Of a DNA stretch of 64,000 bases, positions 1 through 10,672 are shown piece by piece; the stretch's first letter is position 1; the number at the start of each line of letters is the position of its first letter. This DNA is from Palsa-504 sp963744575 (GTDB lineage Bacteria; Actinomycetota; Actinomycetes; Streptosporangiales; Streptosporangiaceae): assembly GCA_963744575.1 (NCBI GenBank), contig CAVUUF010000007.1, positions 1-64,000 on the forward strand. The letters are read 5' to 3'. A program made the position numbers and the translations under genes. The notes beneath the pieces were generated by a model. The model was not told the origin of the DNA. It saw nothing but the letters and a program-made list of their open reading frames with translations, and did not search any database.

Positions 1-1944
<1,944 letters not shown>

Positions 1945-1959
1945 CCAGCAGTCAGTACG

Positions 1960-1978
1960 GCCCCACCCCCAGTGGGGC
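1960..1978 (+). other. Small hairpin between fusA and tuf
   Basis: GCCCCAC (1960-1966) and GTGGGGC (1972-1978) form a perfect 7-bp stem with a 5-nt loop, 16 nt after the fusA stop and 27 nt before tuf. There is no T tract. It could be a weak terminator or an RNA-stability hairpin separating fusA and tuf levels; the function is inferred. Confidence 0.35.
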
Positions 1979-2004
1979 GGATCGCAAACCAACGAGGAGA
2001 AACA

Positions 2005-3198
<1,194 letters not shown>

Positions 3199-3208
3199 CG
3201 GTCGTTAC

Positions 3209-3238
3209 GCGGCGGCCGGGTCCCGGCCCGGCCGCCGC
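3209..3238 (+). terminator. GC-rich hairpin after tuf
   Basis: A perfect 12-bp stem, GCGGCGGCCGGG (3209-3220) with CCCGGCCGCCGC (3227-3238), and a 6-nt loop starts 10 nt after the tuf stop. It lacks a U tract, which is common for actinobacterial terminators. It probably ends or attenuates str-operon transcription before rpsJ. Confidence 0.55.
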
Positions 3239-3304
3239 GGCACGAGCGCCGAACCTTGAATTAGGCACAGCGGCTGACTAAAGCGAAGGAACACCGAGGC
3301 CAAC

Positions 3305-3613
3305 ATGGCGGGACAGAAGATCCGCATCCGGCTCAAGGCATATGACCACGAGGTCATCGACAGCTCGGCGCGGAAGATCGTCGACACCGTGACGCGCACC
3401 GGCGCGCGGGTAGCCGGCCCGGTGCCGCTGCCGACCGAGAAGAACGTGTACTGCGTCATCCGCTCTCCGCACAAGTACAAGGACTCGCGCGAGCACTTCG
3501 AGATGCGGACGCACAAGCGGCTGATCGACATCATCGACCCGACGCCGAAGACGGTGGACTCGCTGATGCGCCTCGACCTGCCGGCCGGCGTCGACATCGA
3601 GATCAAGCTCTGA
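3305..3613 (+). CDS. rpsJ: 30S ribosomal protein S10
   Basis: S10 binds the 3' domain (head) of 16S rRNA and also acts as NusE, pairing with NusB in antitermination. The 102-residue product (family about 101-103) has the conserved QKIRIRLKAYDH start, the SPHKYKDSREHFEMRTHKR loop and the VDIEIKL end. ATG at 3305 is preceded by a GAAGGA-type site. It is the first gene of the S10 cluster; rplC begins 13 nt downstream. S10 sits behind the tuf hairpin, so the cluster promoter may lie in 3239-3304. Confidence 0.97.
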   Translation: MAGQKIRIRLKAYDHEVIDSSARKIVDTVTRTGARVAGPVPLPTEKNVYCVIRSPHKYKDSREHFEMRTHKRLIDIIDPTPKTVDSLMRLDLPAGVDIEIKL

Positions 3614-3626
3614 GGAACGCACCGAC

Positions 3627-4295
3627 ATGGGCAAGCAGATCAAAGGGATCCTGGGCACCAAGCTGGGCATGACCCAGGTCTTCAACGACGCCGGGCGGAT
3701 CGTGCCGGTCACGGTGGTCCAGGCCGGGCCGTGCGTGGTGACCGCCGTGCGGACCCCCGACAGCGACGGTTACTCGGCCGTGCAGCTCGGCTTCGGCGAG
3801 ATCGATCCGCGCAAGGTGACCAAGCCGGTCAACGGCGTGTTCGAGAAGGCCGGGCTGACCCCGCGCCGGTACCTGGCCGAGCTGCGGACCGACGACGCGT
3901 CGGAGTACACGCTCGGCCAGGAGGTCACCGCCGAGGTGTTCGCCAGCGGGCAGCACGTCGACGTGACCGGCCGGAGCAAGGGCAAGGGCACCGCCGGCGT
4001 GATGAAGCGGCACGGCTTCCGCGGCCTCGGCGCCGCGCACGGCACCCAGCGCAAGCACCGCTCGCCCGGTTCCATCGGCGCGTGCGCGACCCCGGGACGG
4101 GTGTTCAAGGGCCTGCGGATGGCGGGCCGGATGGGCGGCGTGCGCACCACCGTGCAGTCGCTCACCGTGCACGCCGTCGACCCCGACCGCGGGCTGCTGC
4201 TGATCAAGGGCGCGGTACCCGGCCCGGCCGGCCAGCTCGTCCTGGTCCGCAGCGCGGCCAGGACCCTAGGGACTCGTGGGGAGGATGCCCGATGA
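3627..4295 (+). CDS. rplC: 50S ribosomal protein L3
   Basis: L3 starts 50S assembly and reaches toward the peptidyl-transferase centre. The 222-residue protein shows the family start KGILGTKLGMTQVF and the conserved internal extension with FRGLGAAHGTQRKHRSPGSIG followed by RVFKGLRMAGRMGG. Its stop overlaps the rplD start (ATGA, 4292-4295), indicating translational coupling. A short C-terminal tail (TLGTRGEDAR) beyond the core is non-conserved. Confidence 0.97.
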   Translation: MGKQIKGILGTKLGMTQVFNDAGRIVPVTVVQAGPCVVTAVRTPDSDGYSAVQLGFGEIDPRKVTKPVNGVFEKAGLTPRRYLAELRTDDASEYTLGQEVTAEVFASGQHVDVTGRSKGKGTAGVMKRHGFRGLGAAHGTQRKHRSPGSIGACATPGRVFKGLRMAGRMGGVRTTVQSLTVHAVDPDRGLLLIKGAVPGPAGQLVLVRSAARTLGTRGEDAR

Positions 4296-4972
4296 CAGCA
4301 GTCAGCGTCATTGGCCCGGATGGCACCGCCGCGGGCAAGACGGTGGACCTGCCCGAGGAGATCTTCGCCGCCAAGGTGAACGTGCCGCTGATCCACCAGG
4401 TCGTGGTGGCGCAGCAGGCGGCGGCCCGGCAGGGCACGCACGCCGCCAAGTCCCGCGGCCAGGTGCGCGGCGGCGGCCGGAAGCCGTACCGGCAGAAGGG
4501 CACCGGCCGGGCCCGGCAGGGCTCGCTCCGCGCGCCCCAGTACACCGGCGGCGGCACCGTGCACGGCCCGGTGCCGCGCTCGTACGTGCAGCGGACGCCG
4601 AAGAAGATGAAGGCGGCCGCGCTGCGCGGCGCGCTGTCCGACCGGCTCAGCCACGGCCGGGTCCAGGTCGTCAGCGGCTTCGTCGAGGGCGACGTGCCCA
4701 GGACCTCCGAGGCGGTGGCGGTGCTGGTCAGCGCGCTGTCCACTTCCGGCGGCGGGCTGGACCGCCCGGTGCTCGTGGTCGCGCACCGCGACGACGAGAT
4801 CACCTGGAAGTCGCTGCGCAACGTGCCCCGCGTGCACGTGCTCACCGAGGACCAGCTCAACACGTACGACGTGCTGGCCAGCGACCACGTGGTCTTCACC
4901 GAGCAGGCCCTGACGGCGTTCGTCTCCAGGTCCAGGTCGTCGAAGGACCCGAGAGAGGGAGTCGCGAAGTGA
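4292..4972 (+). CDS. rplD: 50S ribosomal protein L4
   Basis: L4 contributes to the wall of the peptide exit tunnel through its long internal loop; in E. coli it also autoregulates the S10 operon, which is not shown here. The 226-residue product contains the loop signature AAKSRGQVRGGGRKPYRQKG, then GRARQGSLRAPQ and GPVPRSY. The ATG at 4292 overlaps the rplC stop by four bases. The C-terminus carries a basic actinobacterial extension (SRSRSSKDPREGVAK) and overlaps rplW by GTGA. Confidence 0.97.
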   Translation: MTAVSVIGPDGTAAGKTVDLPEEIFAAKVNVPLIHQVVVAQQAAARQGTHAAKSRGQVRGGGRKPYRQKGTGRARQGSLRAPQYTGGGTVHGPVPRSYVQRTPKKMKAAALRGALSDRLSHGRVQVVSGFVEGDVPRTSEAVAVLVSALSTSGGGLDRPVLVVAHRDDEITWKSLRNVPRVHVLTEDQLNTYDVLASDHVVFTEQALTAFVSRSRSSKDPREGVAK

Positions 4973-5262
4973 GCCGGGACAACAACCCGAGGGACATCCT
5001 GCTGCGGCCGGTGGTCTCGGAGAAGAGCTACGGGCTGCTCGACGAGGGCAAGTACACCTTCGTCGTCGCCCCCGACGCCAACAAGACCCAGATCAGGCTC
5101 GCGGTCGAGACCGTGTTCCGGGTCAAGGTGACCGGGGTGAACACCGTGAACCGGCCGGGCAAGCGGCGCCGCACCCGGTACGGCTGGGGTAAGCGGCCGG
5201 ACACCAAGCGGGCGATCGTCACCCTCGCCGAGGGCGACAGGATCGACATATTCGGTGCCTAA
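4969..5262 (+). CDS. rplW: 50S ribosomal protein L23
   Basis: L23 sits at the tunnel exit and is the docking site for trigger factor and SRP. The 97-residue product starts with GTG at 4969, overlapping the rplD stop (GTGA). Family landmarks are RPVVSEKSYGLLDEGKYTF near the N-terminus, VKVTGVNTVNRPGKRRRTRYG and an AIVTLAEGDRIDIFGA end. It follows the standard S10 order and precedes rplB by 17 nt. Confidence 0.97.
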   Translation: MSRDNNPRDILLRPVVSEKSYGLLDEGKYTFVVAPDANKTQIRLAVETVFRVKVTGVNTVNRPGKRRRTRYGWGKRPDTKRAIVTLAEGDRIDIFGA

Positions 5263-5279
5263 GGGAGACGCGACGAGAC

Positions 5280-6113
5280 ATGGCTATCCGTAAGTACAAG
5301 CCGACCACCCCGGGCCGGCGCGGCGCGAGCGGCTCGGACTTCTCCGAGGTCACCAGGAGTGAGCCGGAGAAGTCGCTGGTGCGCCCGCTGCACTCCCGCG
5401 GCGGCAGGAACGTGCACGGCCGCATCACCGCCCGGCACCAGGGCGGCGGCCACAAGCGGTCCTACCGGCTGATCGACTTCCGGCGGGCGGACAAGGACGG
5501 CGTGCCGGCCAAGGTCGCGCATATCGAGTACGACCCGAACCGCACCGCCCGGATCGCCCTGCTGCACTACGCGGACGGCGAGAAGCGGTACATCATCTGC
5601 CCGGAGGGCCTCATCGCCGGGGACCGGGTGGAAAGCGGTCCCGGGGCGGACATCAAGCCGGGCAACTCGCTGCCGCTGCGCTTCATCCCGACCGGCACCG
5701 TGGTGCACGCCATCGAGCTGCGCCCGGGCGGCGGGGCGAAGATCGCCCGGTCCGCGGGCTCCAGGGTGCAGCTGCTCGCCAAGGAGGGCGGCTACGCCCA
5801 GCTGCGGATGCCATCCGGTGAGATCCGGCGGGTCGACGCGACCTGCCGGGCCACGGTCGGCGAGGTGGGCAATTCTGAGCAGGGCAACATCAAGCTGGGC
5901 AAGGCCGGCCGGAAGCGGTGGAAGGGCGTCCGCCCGACCGTGCGCGGCGTGGCCATGAACCCGGTTGACCATCCGCTCGGCGGCGGCGAGGGCAAGAGCT
6001 CCGGCGGACGCCACCCGGTCAGCCCGTGGGGCCAGCCGGAGGGCCGGACCCGGCGGGCGCACAAGCCGAGTGACCGGCTGATCAGCCGTCGCCGCGGCAG
6101 GAACAAGCGGTAG
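5280..6113 (+). CDS. rplB: 50S ribosomal protein L2
   Basis: L2 is required for subunit association and supports peptidyl-transferase centre function. The 277-residue product is the family length and carries KYKPTTPGRRGAS, HKRSYRLIDFRR and the C-terminal signature RGVAMNPVDHPLGGGEGK with GGRHPVSPWG. It is followed by an unusually long, structured 149-nt spacer before rpsS, whereas most genes in this cluster are nearly contiguous. Confidence 0.98.
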   Translation: MAIRKYKPTTPGRRGASGSDFSEVTRSEPEKSLVRPLHSRGGRNVHGRITARHQGGGHKRSYRLIDFRRADKDGVPAKVAHIEYDPNRTARIALLHYADGEKRYIICPEGLIAGDRVESGPGADIKPGNSLPLRFIPTGTVVHAIELRPGGGAKIARSAGSRVQLLAKEGGYAQLRMPSGEIRRVDATCRATVGEVGNSEQGNIKLGKAGRKRWKGVRPTVRGVAMNPVDHPLGGGEGKSSGGRHPVSPWGQPEGRTRRAHKPSDRLISRRRGRNKR

Positions 6114-6130
6114 GAGCAGCACGCCCGTGA

Positions 6131-6242
6131 GCGTCATTCGAAACCGGCTAGCGAGCACAGGCCGACGGTGGGTTCGCGTCGGCCTGTGCGAGCGGCCGGT
6201 GCAGGTGAGCGGACAGGACCATAGCGGGCGTTCGAATGACGC
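6131..6242 (+). other. Nested inverted-repeat element between rplB and rpsS
   Basis: Three nested stems occupy the spacer. Outer arms GCGTCATTCGAA (6131-6142) and TTCGAATGACGC (6231-6242) match over 12 bp. ACCGGC (6143-6148) pairs with GCCGGT (6195-6200). GCACAGGCCGAC (6155-6166) pairs with GTCGGCCTGTGC (6178-6189) around an 11-nt loop. All pairs are exact. It ends 21 nt before the rpsS start. It could be an internal r-protein regulatory RNA, a processing site or a small inserted repeat; no known family is recognised. Confidence 0.75.
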
Positions 6243-6262
6243 GAAGTTGGATAGGACAAAGC

Positions 6263-6541
6263 ATGCCTCGTAGCCTAAAGAAGGGCCCCTTCGTGGACGA
6301 CCACCTGCTGAGGAAGGTGGACGTGCAGAACGAGAGGGGAACCAAGACCGTCATCAGGACCTGGTCCCGGCGTTCCATGATCGTCCCGGCGATGCTGGGG
6401 CACACGATCGCCGTGCATGACGGCAGGAAGCACATCCCGGTGTTCATCACCGAGTCGATGGTGGGCCACAAGCTCGGCGAGTTCGCGCCCACGCGGACTT
6501 TCCGCAGTCACGTCAAGGACGACCGGCGCAGCCGCCGCTAG
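6263..6541 (+). CDS. rpsS: 30S ribosomal protein S19
   Basis: S19 lies in the 30S head with S13, near the A-site finger. The start chosen is ATG 6263, giving the canonical MPRSLKKGPFVDDHLLRKV and 92 residues; an in-frame ATG at 6236 lies inside the upstream inverted repeat and would add nine unrelated residues. AHSRR-type basic residues and the signature VHDGRKHIPVFITESMVGHK precede GEFAPTRTFRSH. Translation may be influenced by the stem-loop element whose 3' arm ends 21 nt upstream. Confidence 0.97.
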   Translation: MPRSLKKGPFVDDHLLRKVDVQNERGTKTVIRTWSRRSMIVPAMLGHTIAVHDGRKHIPVFITESMVGHKLGEFAPTRTFRSHVKDDRRSRR

Positions 6542-6559
6542 CCGGATCCAGGAGGAATG

Positions 6560-6913
6560 ATGGAAGCCAGGGCAATGGCGCGGTACGTCCGCGTCACGCC
6601 GCGGAAGGCCCGCCGGGTGGTGGACCTGATCCGCGGGCTGCCCGCCGATGAGGCGCAGGCGGTGCTCGCGTTCGCGCCGCAGTCGGCCAGTGACTCGGTC
6701 GGCAAGGTGCTCGCCAGCGCGATCGCCAACGCGGACGCCCGTGGCGGGCGCGGGGACCGGGGCATGCTGTGGGTGCGCCGCGCCTGGGTCGACGAGGGGC
6801 CCACGCTCAAGCGGTTCCGGCCGCGCGCCCAGGGCCGCGGTTACCGCGTGCTCAAGCGCACCAGCCACATCACGGTCATCGTGTCCGACGACTCCGAAGG
6901 AGGGACTCGCTAG
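6560..6913 (+). CDS. rplV: 50S ribosomal protein L22
   Basis: L22 spans the 50S and its beta-hairpin lines the exit-tunnel constriction. The product (117 residues) shows ARYVRVTPRKARRVVDLIRG, then the SDSVGKVLASAIANADA helix and the tunnel hairpin around RRAWVDEGPTLKRFRPRAQG. Tandem ATG codons at 6557 and 6560 follow AGGAGG (6550-6555); 6560 has the more workable spacing and matches the common MEARA start. The stop overlaps the rpsC GTG by one base. Confidence 0.96.
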   Translation: MEARAMARYVRVTPRKARRVVDLIRGLPADEAQAVLAFAPQSASDSVGKVLASAIANADARGGRGDRGMLWVRRAWVDEGPTLKRFRPRAQGRGYRVLKRTSHITVIVSDDSEGGTR

Positions 6914-7668
6914 TGGGGCAGAAAGTGAACCCGCACGGGTTCCGGCTTGGCATCACCACGGACTTCAAGAGCCGCTGGTACGCCGACAAGCTATACAAGG
7001 AGTACGTGGCCGAGGACGTGGCGATCCGGCGGATGCTGCAGCGCGGCATGGAGCGGGCCGGCATCTCCAAGGTCGAGATCGAGCGGACCAGGGACCGGGT
7101 GCGGGTGGACATCCACACCGCCCGGCCGGGCATCGTCATCGGGCGGCGCGGGGCTGAGGCCGACCGCATCCGCGGCGACCTGGAGAAGCTGACCGCCAAG
7201 CAGATCCAGCTGAACATCCTCGAGGTGAAGAACCCCGAGACCGACGCCCAGCTGGTCGCTCAGGGCGTCGCCGAGCAGCTGTCCAGCCGGGTTTCGTTCC
7301 GGCGGGCCATGCGCAAGGCGATCCAGAGCGCGATGAAGGGCGGCGCCAAGGGGATCCGGGTGCAGTGCTCGGGCCGTCTCGGCGGCGCGGAGATGTCGCG
7401 GTCGGAGTTCTACCGCGAGGGCCGGGTGCCGCTGCACACGCTGCGCGCGGACATCGACTACGGCTTCTACGAGGCCCGGACCACCTTCGGCCGGATCGGC
7501 GTGAAGGTCTGGATCTACCGGGGCGAGGCGCCGACCAGCCGGGCCGGCCGGGAGGCACAGCAGGCCGCGCTGCGGGCCGCGGCCCAGCAGCGGAGCCAGC
7601 GCCCGCGCGAACCGCAGTCCTCGGGACGGCGCCGGCGCGGGGCCGAGACCGCGGGGGAGGAGGGCTGA
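6913..7668 (+). CDS. rpsC: 30S ribosomal protein S3
   Basis: S3 forms part of the mRNA entry channel with S4 and S5 and contributes to mRNA unwinding. The GTG at 6913 overlaps the rplV stop and yields 251 residues beginning GQKVNPHGFRLGI. A KH type-2 domain is evident (GIVIGRRGAEADRIRGDL), followed by the C-terminal domain with GAKGIRVQCSGRLGGAEM and GVKVWIYRGE. A basic low-complexity tail (RSQRPREPQSSGRRRRGAE) extends past the core, as often seen in actinobacteria. Confidence 0.97.
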   Translation: MGQKVNPHGFRLGITTDFKSRWYADKLYKEYVAEDVAIRRMLQRGMERAGISKVEIERTRDRVRVDIHTARPGIVIGRRGAEADRIRGDLEKLTAKQIQLNILEVKNPETDAQLVAQGVAEQLSSRVSFRRAMRKAIQSAMKGGAKGIRVQCSGRLGGAEMSRSEFYREGRVPLHTLRADIDYGFYEARTTFGRIGVKVWIYRGEAPTSRAGREAQQAALRAAAQQRSQRPREPQSSGRRRRGAETAGEEG

Positions 7669-7671
7669 CGC

Positions 7672-8091
7672 ATGCTCATTCCGCGTAGGGTCAAGCACCG
7701 CAAGCAGCACCGTCCGCACCGGACGGGCAACGCGACCGGCGGGACCCATGTCAACTTCGGCGAGTTCGGGATCCAGGCGCTCGAGCACGCGTACGTGACC
7801 AACCGGCAGATCGAGGCCGCCCGTATCGCCATGACGCGGCACATCCGCCGTGGCGGGAAGGTGTGGATCAACATCTACCCGGACCGGCCGCTGACGAAGA
7901 AGCCGGCCGAAACCCGGATGGGCTCGGGCAAGGGATCGCCGGAGTGGTGGATCGCCAACGTGAAGCCCGGCCGGGTGATGTTCGAGCTCTCCGGGGTCGC
8001 CGAACCGGTGGCCAGGGAGGCGCTGCGCCGCGCGATTCACAAGCTCCCGATGAAGGCCCGGATCGTCAAGCGTGAAGTGGGTGAGGGCTGA
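7672..8091 (+). CDS. rplP: 50S ribosomal protein L16
   Basis: L16 organises the A-site tRNA and 5S region of the large subunit. The 139-residue product has MLIPRRVKHRKQHR at the start, a gapless core with GGKVWINIYPDRPLTKKPAE, and the invariant RMGSGKGSPEWWIANVKPGR. The gene begins three bases after rpsC and its TGA overlaps the rpmC ATG (TGATG), consistent with coupled translation. Confidence 0.98.
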   Translation: MLIPRRVKHRKQHRPHRTGNATGGTHVNFGEFGIQALEHAYVTNRQIEAARIAMTRHIRRGGKVWINIYPDRPLTKKPAETRMGSGKGSPEWWIANVKPGRVMFELSGVAEPVAREALRRAIHKLPMKARIVKREVGEG

Positions 8092-8405
8092 TGGCTAACA
8101 GCCTGACCGCGCAGCTGCGTCTCTCCACCGAGGAAGAACTGCACGCCAAGCTGGCCGAAGCCAAGGAAGAGCTGTTCAACCTGCGCTTCCAGGGCGCCAC
8201 CGGGCAGCTGGAAAGCCACGGCAGGCTGCGTGCGGTGCGTAAGGAAATCGCCCGCATCTACACGGTGATGCGCGAGCGCGAGCTCGGGATCATCACCCTG
8301 ATCGAGGATTCCGGCGAACCGGAGGATTCCGGGTCCCGGGCGCCGGCGGCGGTGGCCGCGGGCGGCACCGCCGAGGATGACGTAGCCGAGGAGGCCGGCA
8401 AGTGA
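8091..8405 (+). CDS. rpmC: 50S ribosomal protein L29 with acidic tail
   Basis: L29 sits beside L23 at the tunnel exit. Residues 1-66 are the family core (two helices, with EEELHAKLAEAKEELFNLRF and ATGQLESHGRLRAVRKEIARI). The protein is 104 residues, 25-40 longer than usual, because of a Glu/Asp/Ala/Gly-rich tail from about residue 75 that has no family counterpart. The ATG overlaps the rplP stop and the 3' end overlaps the rpsQ GTG (GTGA). The tail may be disordered and exposed at the exit site. Confidence 0.95.
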   Translation: MANSLTAQLRLSTEEELHAKLAEAKEELFNLRFQGATGQLESHGRLRAVRKEIARIYTVMRERELGIITLIEDSGEPEDSGSRAPAAVAAGGTAEDDVAEEAGK

Positions 8406-8701
8406 GTGAGAACGCCGCGGGCGGCAACGCGACCAGCGGAGCCGCCCCGACCAGGGGCTACCGCAAGGGCCGGGAGGGTTACGTGGTCAGCGACAAGATG
8501 GACAAGACCGTCGTCGTCCAGGTCGAGGACCACGTCAAGCACCCCAAGTACGGCAAGGTGCTGCGCCGTACCAAGAAGTACCAGGCGCACGACGCCACCA
8601 ACGCCTGCGGCGTCGGTGACCGCGTGCTGCTGATGGAGACCCGGCCGCTGTCCGCGACCAAGCGCTGGCGGGTAGCCGAGATCCTCGAGAAGGCCAAGTA
8701 G
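8402..8701 (+). CDS. rpsQ: 30S ribosomal protein S17
   Basis: S17 is a primary 16S rRNA binder of the 5' domain. GTG at 8402 overlaps the rpmC stop. The OB-fold core (REGYVVSDKMDKTVVVQVED, HPKYGKVLRRTKKYQAHD, GDRVLLMETRPLSATKRWRV) starts near residue 22, after a Ser/Ala/Gly-rich N-terminal extension. Total length is 99 residues. There is a 51-nt gap to rplN, long for this cluster. Confidence 0.96.
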   Translation: MSENAAGGNATSGAAPTRGYRKGREGYVVSDKMDKTVVVQVEDHVKHPKYGKVLRRTKKYQAHDATNACGVGDRVLLMETRPLSATKRWRVAEILEKAK

Positions 8702-8752
8702 CAGGACAGATCCGCCTGGCTCCGATGCCCGGCGAGAACTACAGGAGTTGAC

Positions 8753-9121
8753 GTGATCCAGCAGGAGTCGCGGCTTAAGGTCGCCGACAACACGGGTGCG
8801 AAGGAGATCCTCTGCATCCGTGTGCTCGGCGGCAGCGGTCGGCGATACGCGGGCATCGGTGACGTCATCGTGGCGACCGTGAAGGATGCCCTTCCCGGCG
8901 CGGGCGTGAAGAAGGGTGATGTCGTCAAGGCGGTCGTGGTGCGCACCCGCAAGGAGCGCCGCCGCGGCGACGGCTCGTACATCCGGTTCGACGAGAACGC
9001 GGCCGTGCTGATCAGGGACGGCGGGGACCCGCGCGGCACCCGCATCTTCGGCCCGGTCGGCCGTGAGCTGCGGGAGAAGCGCTTCATGCGGATCATCTCG
9101 CTCGCCCCGGAGGTGCTGTGA
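8753..9121 (+). CDS. rplN: 50S ribosomal protein L14
   Basis: L14 forms intersubunit bridges and is the docking site for ribosome silencing factor RsfS. The 122-residue product has MIQQESRLKVADNTGAKEIL, the GDVIVATVKDALPG segment and GTRIFGPVGRELRE. GTG start at 8753 follows AGGAG (8743-8747). The stop overlaps the next start (TGATG at 9119-9123). Length equals the family standard. Confidence 0.97.
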   Translation: MIQQESRLKVADNTGAKEILCIRVLGGSGRRYAGIGDVIVATVKDALPGAGVKKGDVVKAVVVRTRKERRRGDGSYIRFDENAAVLIRDGGDPRGTRIFGPVGRELREKRFMRIISLAPEVL

Positions 9122-9441
9122 TGAAGATCAAGAAGAATGATCACGTGATCGTGGTCGCGGGCCGCGACAAGGGCCGCACCGGCATGGTCATCGCGGCCTA
9201 CCCGGACCGGGGCAAGGTGCTGGTCCAGGGCGTCAACGTGGTGAAGAAGAACAAGAAGGTCAACTACCAGGGTCAGCGCGGCGCCAAGGAGGGCGGCATC
9301 ACGCACGAGGAGGCGCCGATCGACGTGAGCAACGTCCAGCTGGTCGACCCGGACAGCAAGCAGCCCGCGCGCGTCGGCTACCAGATCGATGAGGACGGCA
9401 ACAAGATCCGCGTTGCCCGGCCGAGCGGGAAGGAGATCTGA
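9121..9441 (+). CDS. rplX: 50S ribosomal protein L24
   Basis: L24 is an assembly-initiator protein of the 50S. ATG 9121 (MKIKKNDHVIVVAGRDKGRTG) overlaps the rplN stop; a GTG one codon earlier at 9118 is equally open but less typical. The KOW motif lies at residues 4-31. Later landmarks are VLVQGVNVVKKNKK and EAPIDVSNVQLV. The product has 106 residues, and the TGATG junction with rplE shows coupling. Confidence 0.96.
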   Translation: MKIKKNDHVIVVAGRDKGRTGMVIAAYPDRGKVLVQGVNVVKKNKKVNYQGQRGAKEGGITHEEAPIDVSNVQLVDPDSKQPARVGYQIDEDGNKIRVARPSGKEI

Positions 9442-10004
9442 TGGCTACCGAAGCGCCGCCCGTGCCGCGGCTCAAGGAGCGGTACCGGACCGAGATCGCG
9501 CCCGCGCTGCGGGACGAGTTCGGTTTCGCCAACGTGATGCAGATTCCCGGGCTGACCAAGATCGTCGTCAACATGGGCGTCGGCGAGGCGGCCAGGGACG
9601 CGAAGCTGATCGAGGGCGCGGTCCGCGACCTGTCCACCATCACCGGGCAGCGCCCGGCGGTGGCCCGGGCGAAGAAGTCCGTGGCCCAGTTCAAGCTGCG
9701 CGAGGGCATGCCCATCGGCGCGCACACCACGCTGCGCGGCGACCGGATGTGGGAGTTCCTGGACCGGCTGCTGACCATCGCGCTGCCCCGGATCCGCGAC
9801 TTCCGCGGCCTGTCCGACCGGCAGTTCGACGGGCACGGGAACTACACCTTCGGCCTGACCGAGCAGGTCATGTTCCATGAGATCGACCCGGACAAGGTGG
9901 ACAGGCAGCGCGGGATGGACATCACCGTGGTGACCACCGCGACGAACGACGCCGAGGGCCGCTCGCTGCTGCGGCGTCTCGGCTTCCCCTTCAGGGAGGG
10001 GTGA
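9441..10004 (+). CDS. rplE: 50S ribosomal protein L5
   Basis: L5 binds 5S rRNA with L18 and contacts the P-site tRNA. The 187-residue product carries NVMQIPGLTKIVVNMGVGEA, the TGQRPAVARAKKSVAQFKLR region and FGLTEQVMFHEIDPDKVDR, ending in the usual DAEGRSLLRRLGFPF. The ATG overlaps the rplX stop. The S14 gene begins four bases after its stop. Confidence 0.97.
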   Translation: MATEAPPVPRLKERYRTEIAPALRDEFGFANVMQIPGLTKIVVNMGVGEAARDAKLIEGAVRDLSTITGQRPAVARAKKSVAQFKLREGMPIGAHTTLRGDRMWEFLDRLLTIALPRIRDFRGLSDRQFDGHGNYTFGLTEQVMFHEIDPDKVDRQRGMDITVVTTATNDAEGRSLLRRLGFPFREG

Positions 10005-10008
10005 GATA

Positions 10009-10194
10009 GTGGCAAAGAAGGCGCTGATCGCCAAGCAGAAGCGGACGCCGAAGTTCGGTGTGCGGGCCTACACGCGGTGCACCCGGTGCGGACGGCCGCG
10101 GGCCGTCTACCGCAGGTTCAGCCTGTGCCGGATCTGCTTCCGCACCATGGCGCACCGCGGCGAACTGCCCGGCATCACCAAGTCCAGCTGGTAA
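10009..10194 (+). CDS. rpsZ: 30S ribosomal protein S14 type Z
   Basis: S14 helps assemble the 30S head. This is the short zinc-binding form: 61 residues with C24-x2-C27 and C40-x2-C43 forming the zinc ribbon, ending in GELPGITKSSW. The start is GTG. Many actinobacteria also keep a zinc-free paralogue under Zur control elsewhere; none is seen in this window. It lies between rplE and rpsH, the conserved position. Confidence 0.97.
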   Translation: MAKKALIAKQKRTPKFGVRAYTRCTRCGRPRAVYRRFSLCRICFRTMAHRGELPGITKSSW

Positions 10195-10258
10195 CAACCA
10201 AGAACGAGCACACCGCAGGTCCCCGGCGGGAAACCACGGTGAGGAAGGCCTCAAGGCC

Positions 10259-10657
10259 ATGACGATGACCGATCCGATCGCGGACATGCTGACGCGTCTG
10301 CGAAATGCGAACTCGGCGTATCACGACACCGTGAGCATGCCGTACTCGAAGATCAAGTCCCACATCGCGGAGATCCTCCAGCAGGAGGGCTACATCGCGT
10401 CCTGGCGGGTGGAAGACGCCGAGGTCGGCAAGAACCTCGTGGTCTTCCTCAAGTTCGGGAACCAGCGCGAGCGTTCCATCGCCGGCATCAAGCGGGTGTC
10501 CAAGCCCGGCCTGCGGGTGTACGCGAAGAAGGACAACTTGCCCCGGGTCCTCGGCGGCCTCGGCGTGGCGATCATCTCCACGTCGGGCGGGCTGCTGACC
10601 GACAAGCAGGCCAAGAAGCGCGGCGTGGGCGGGGAAGTCCTCGCCTACGTCTGGTAA
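10259..10657 (+). CDS. rpsH: 30S ribosomal protein S8
   Basis: S8 binds the central domain of 16S rRNA; in E. coli it is the spc-operon repressor. The ATG at 10259 gives MTMTDPIADMLTRLRNANSA and 132 residues, the normal length. The C-terminal signature STSGGLLTDKQAKKRGVGGE is intact. The 64-nt gap before it is one of the longer ones in this cluster, and the next gene rplF has a strong AAGGAGG-type site immediately downstream. Confidence 0.97.
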   Translation: MTMTDPIADMLTRLRNANSAYHDTVSMPYSKIKSHIAEILQQEGYIASWRVEDAEVGKNLVVFLKFGNQRERSIAGIKRVSKPGLRVYAKKDNLPRVLGGLGVAIISTSGGLLTDKQAKKRGVGGEVLAYVW

Positions 10658-10672
10658 TAAGGAGGAGCTGCA

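Noticed and set aside
1972..2004. Longer tuf start at GTG 1972
   Set aside because: Lies in the fusA-tuf hairpin and adds non-conserved residues; GTG 2005 gives the canonical N-terminus.
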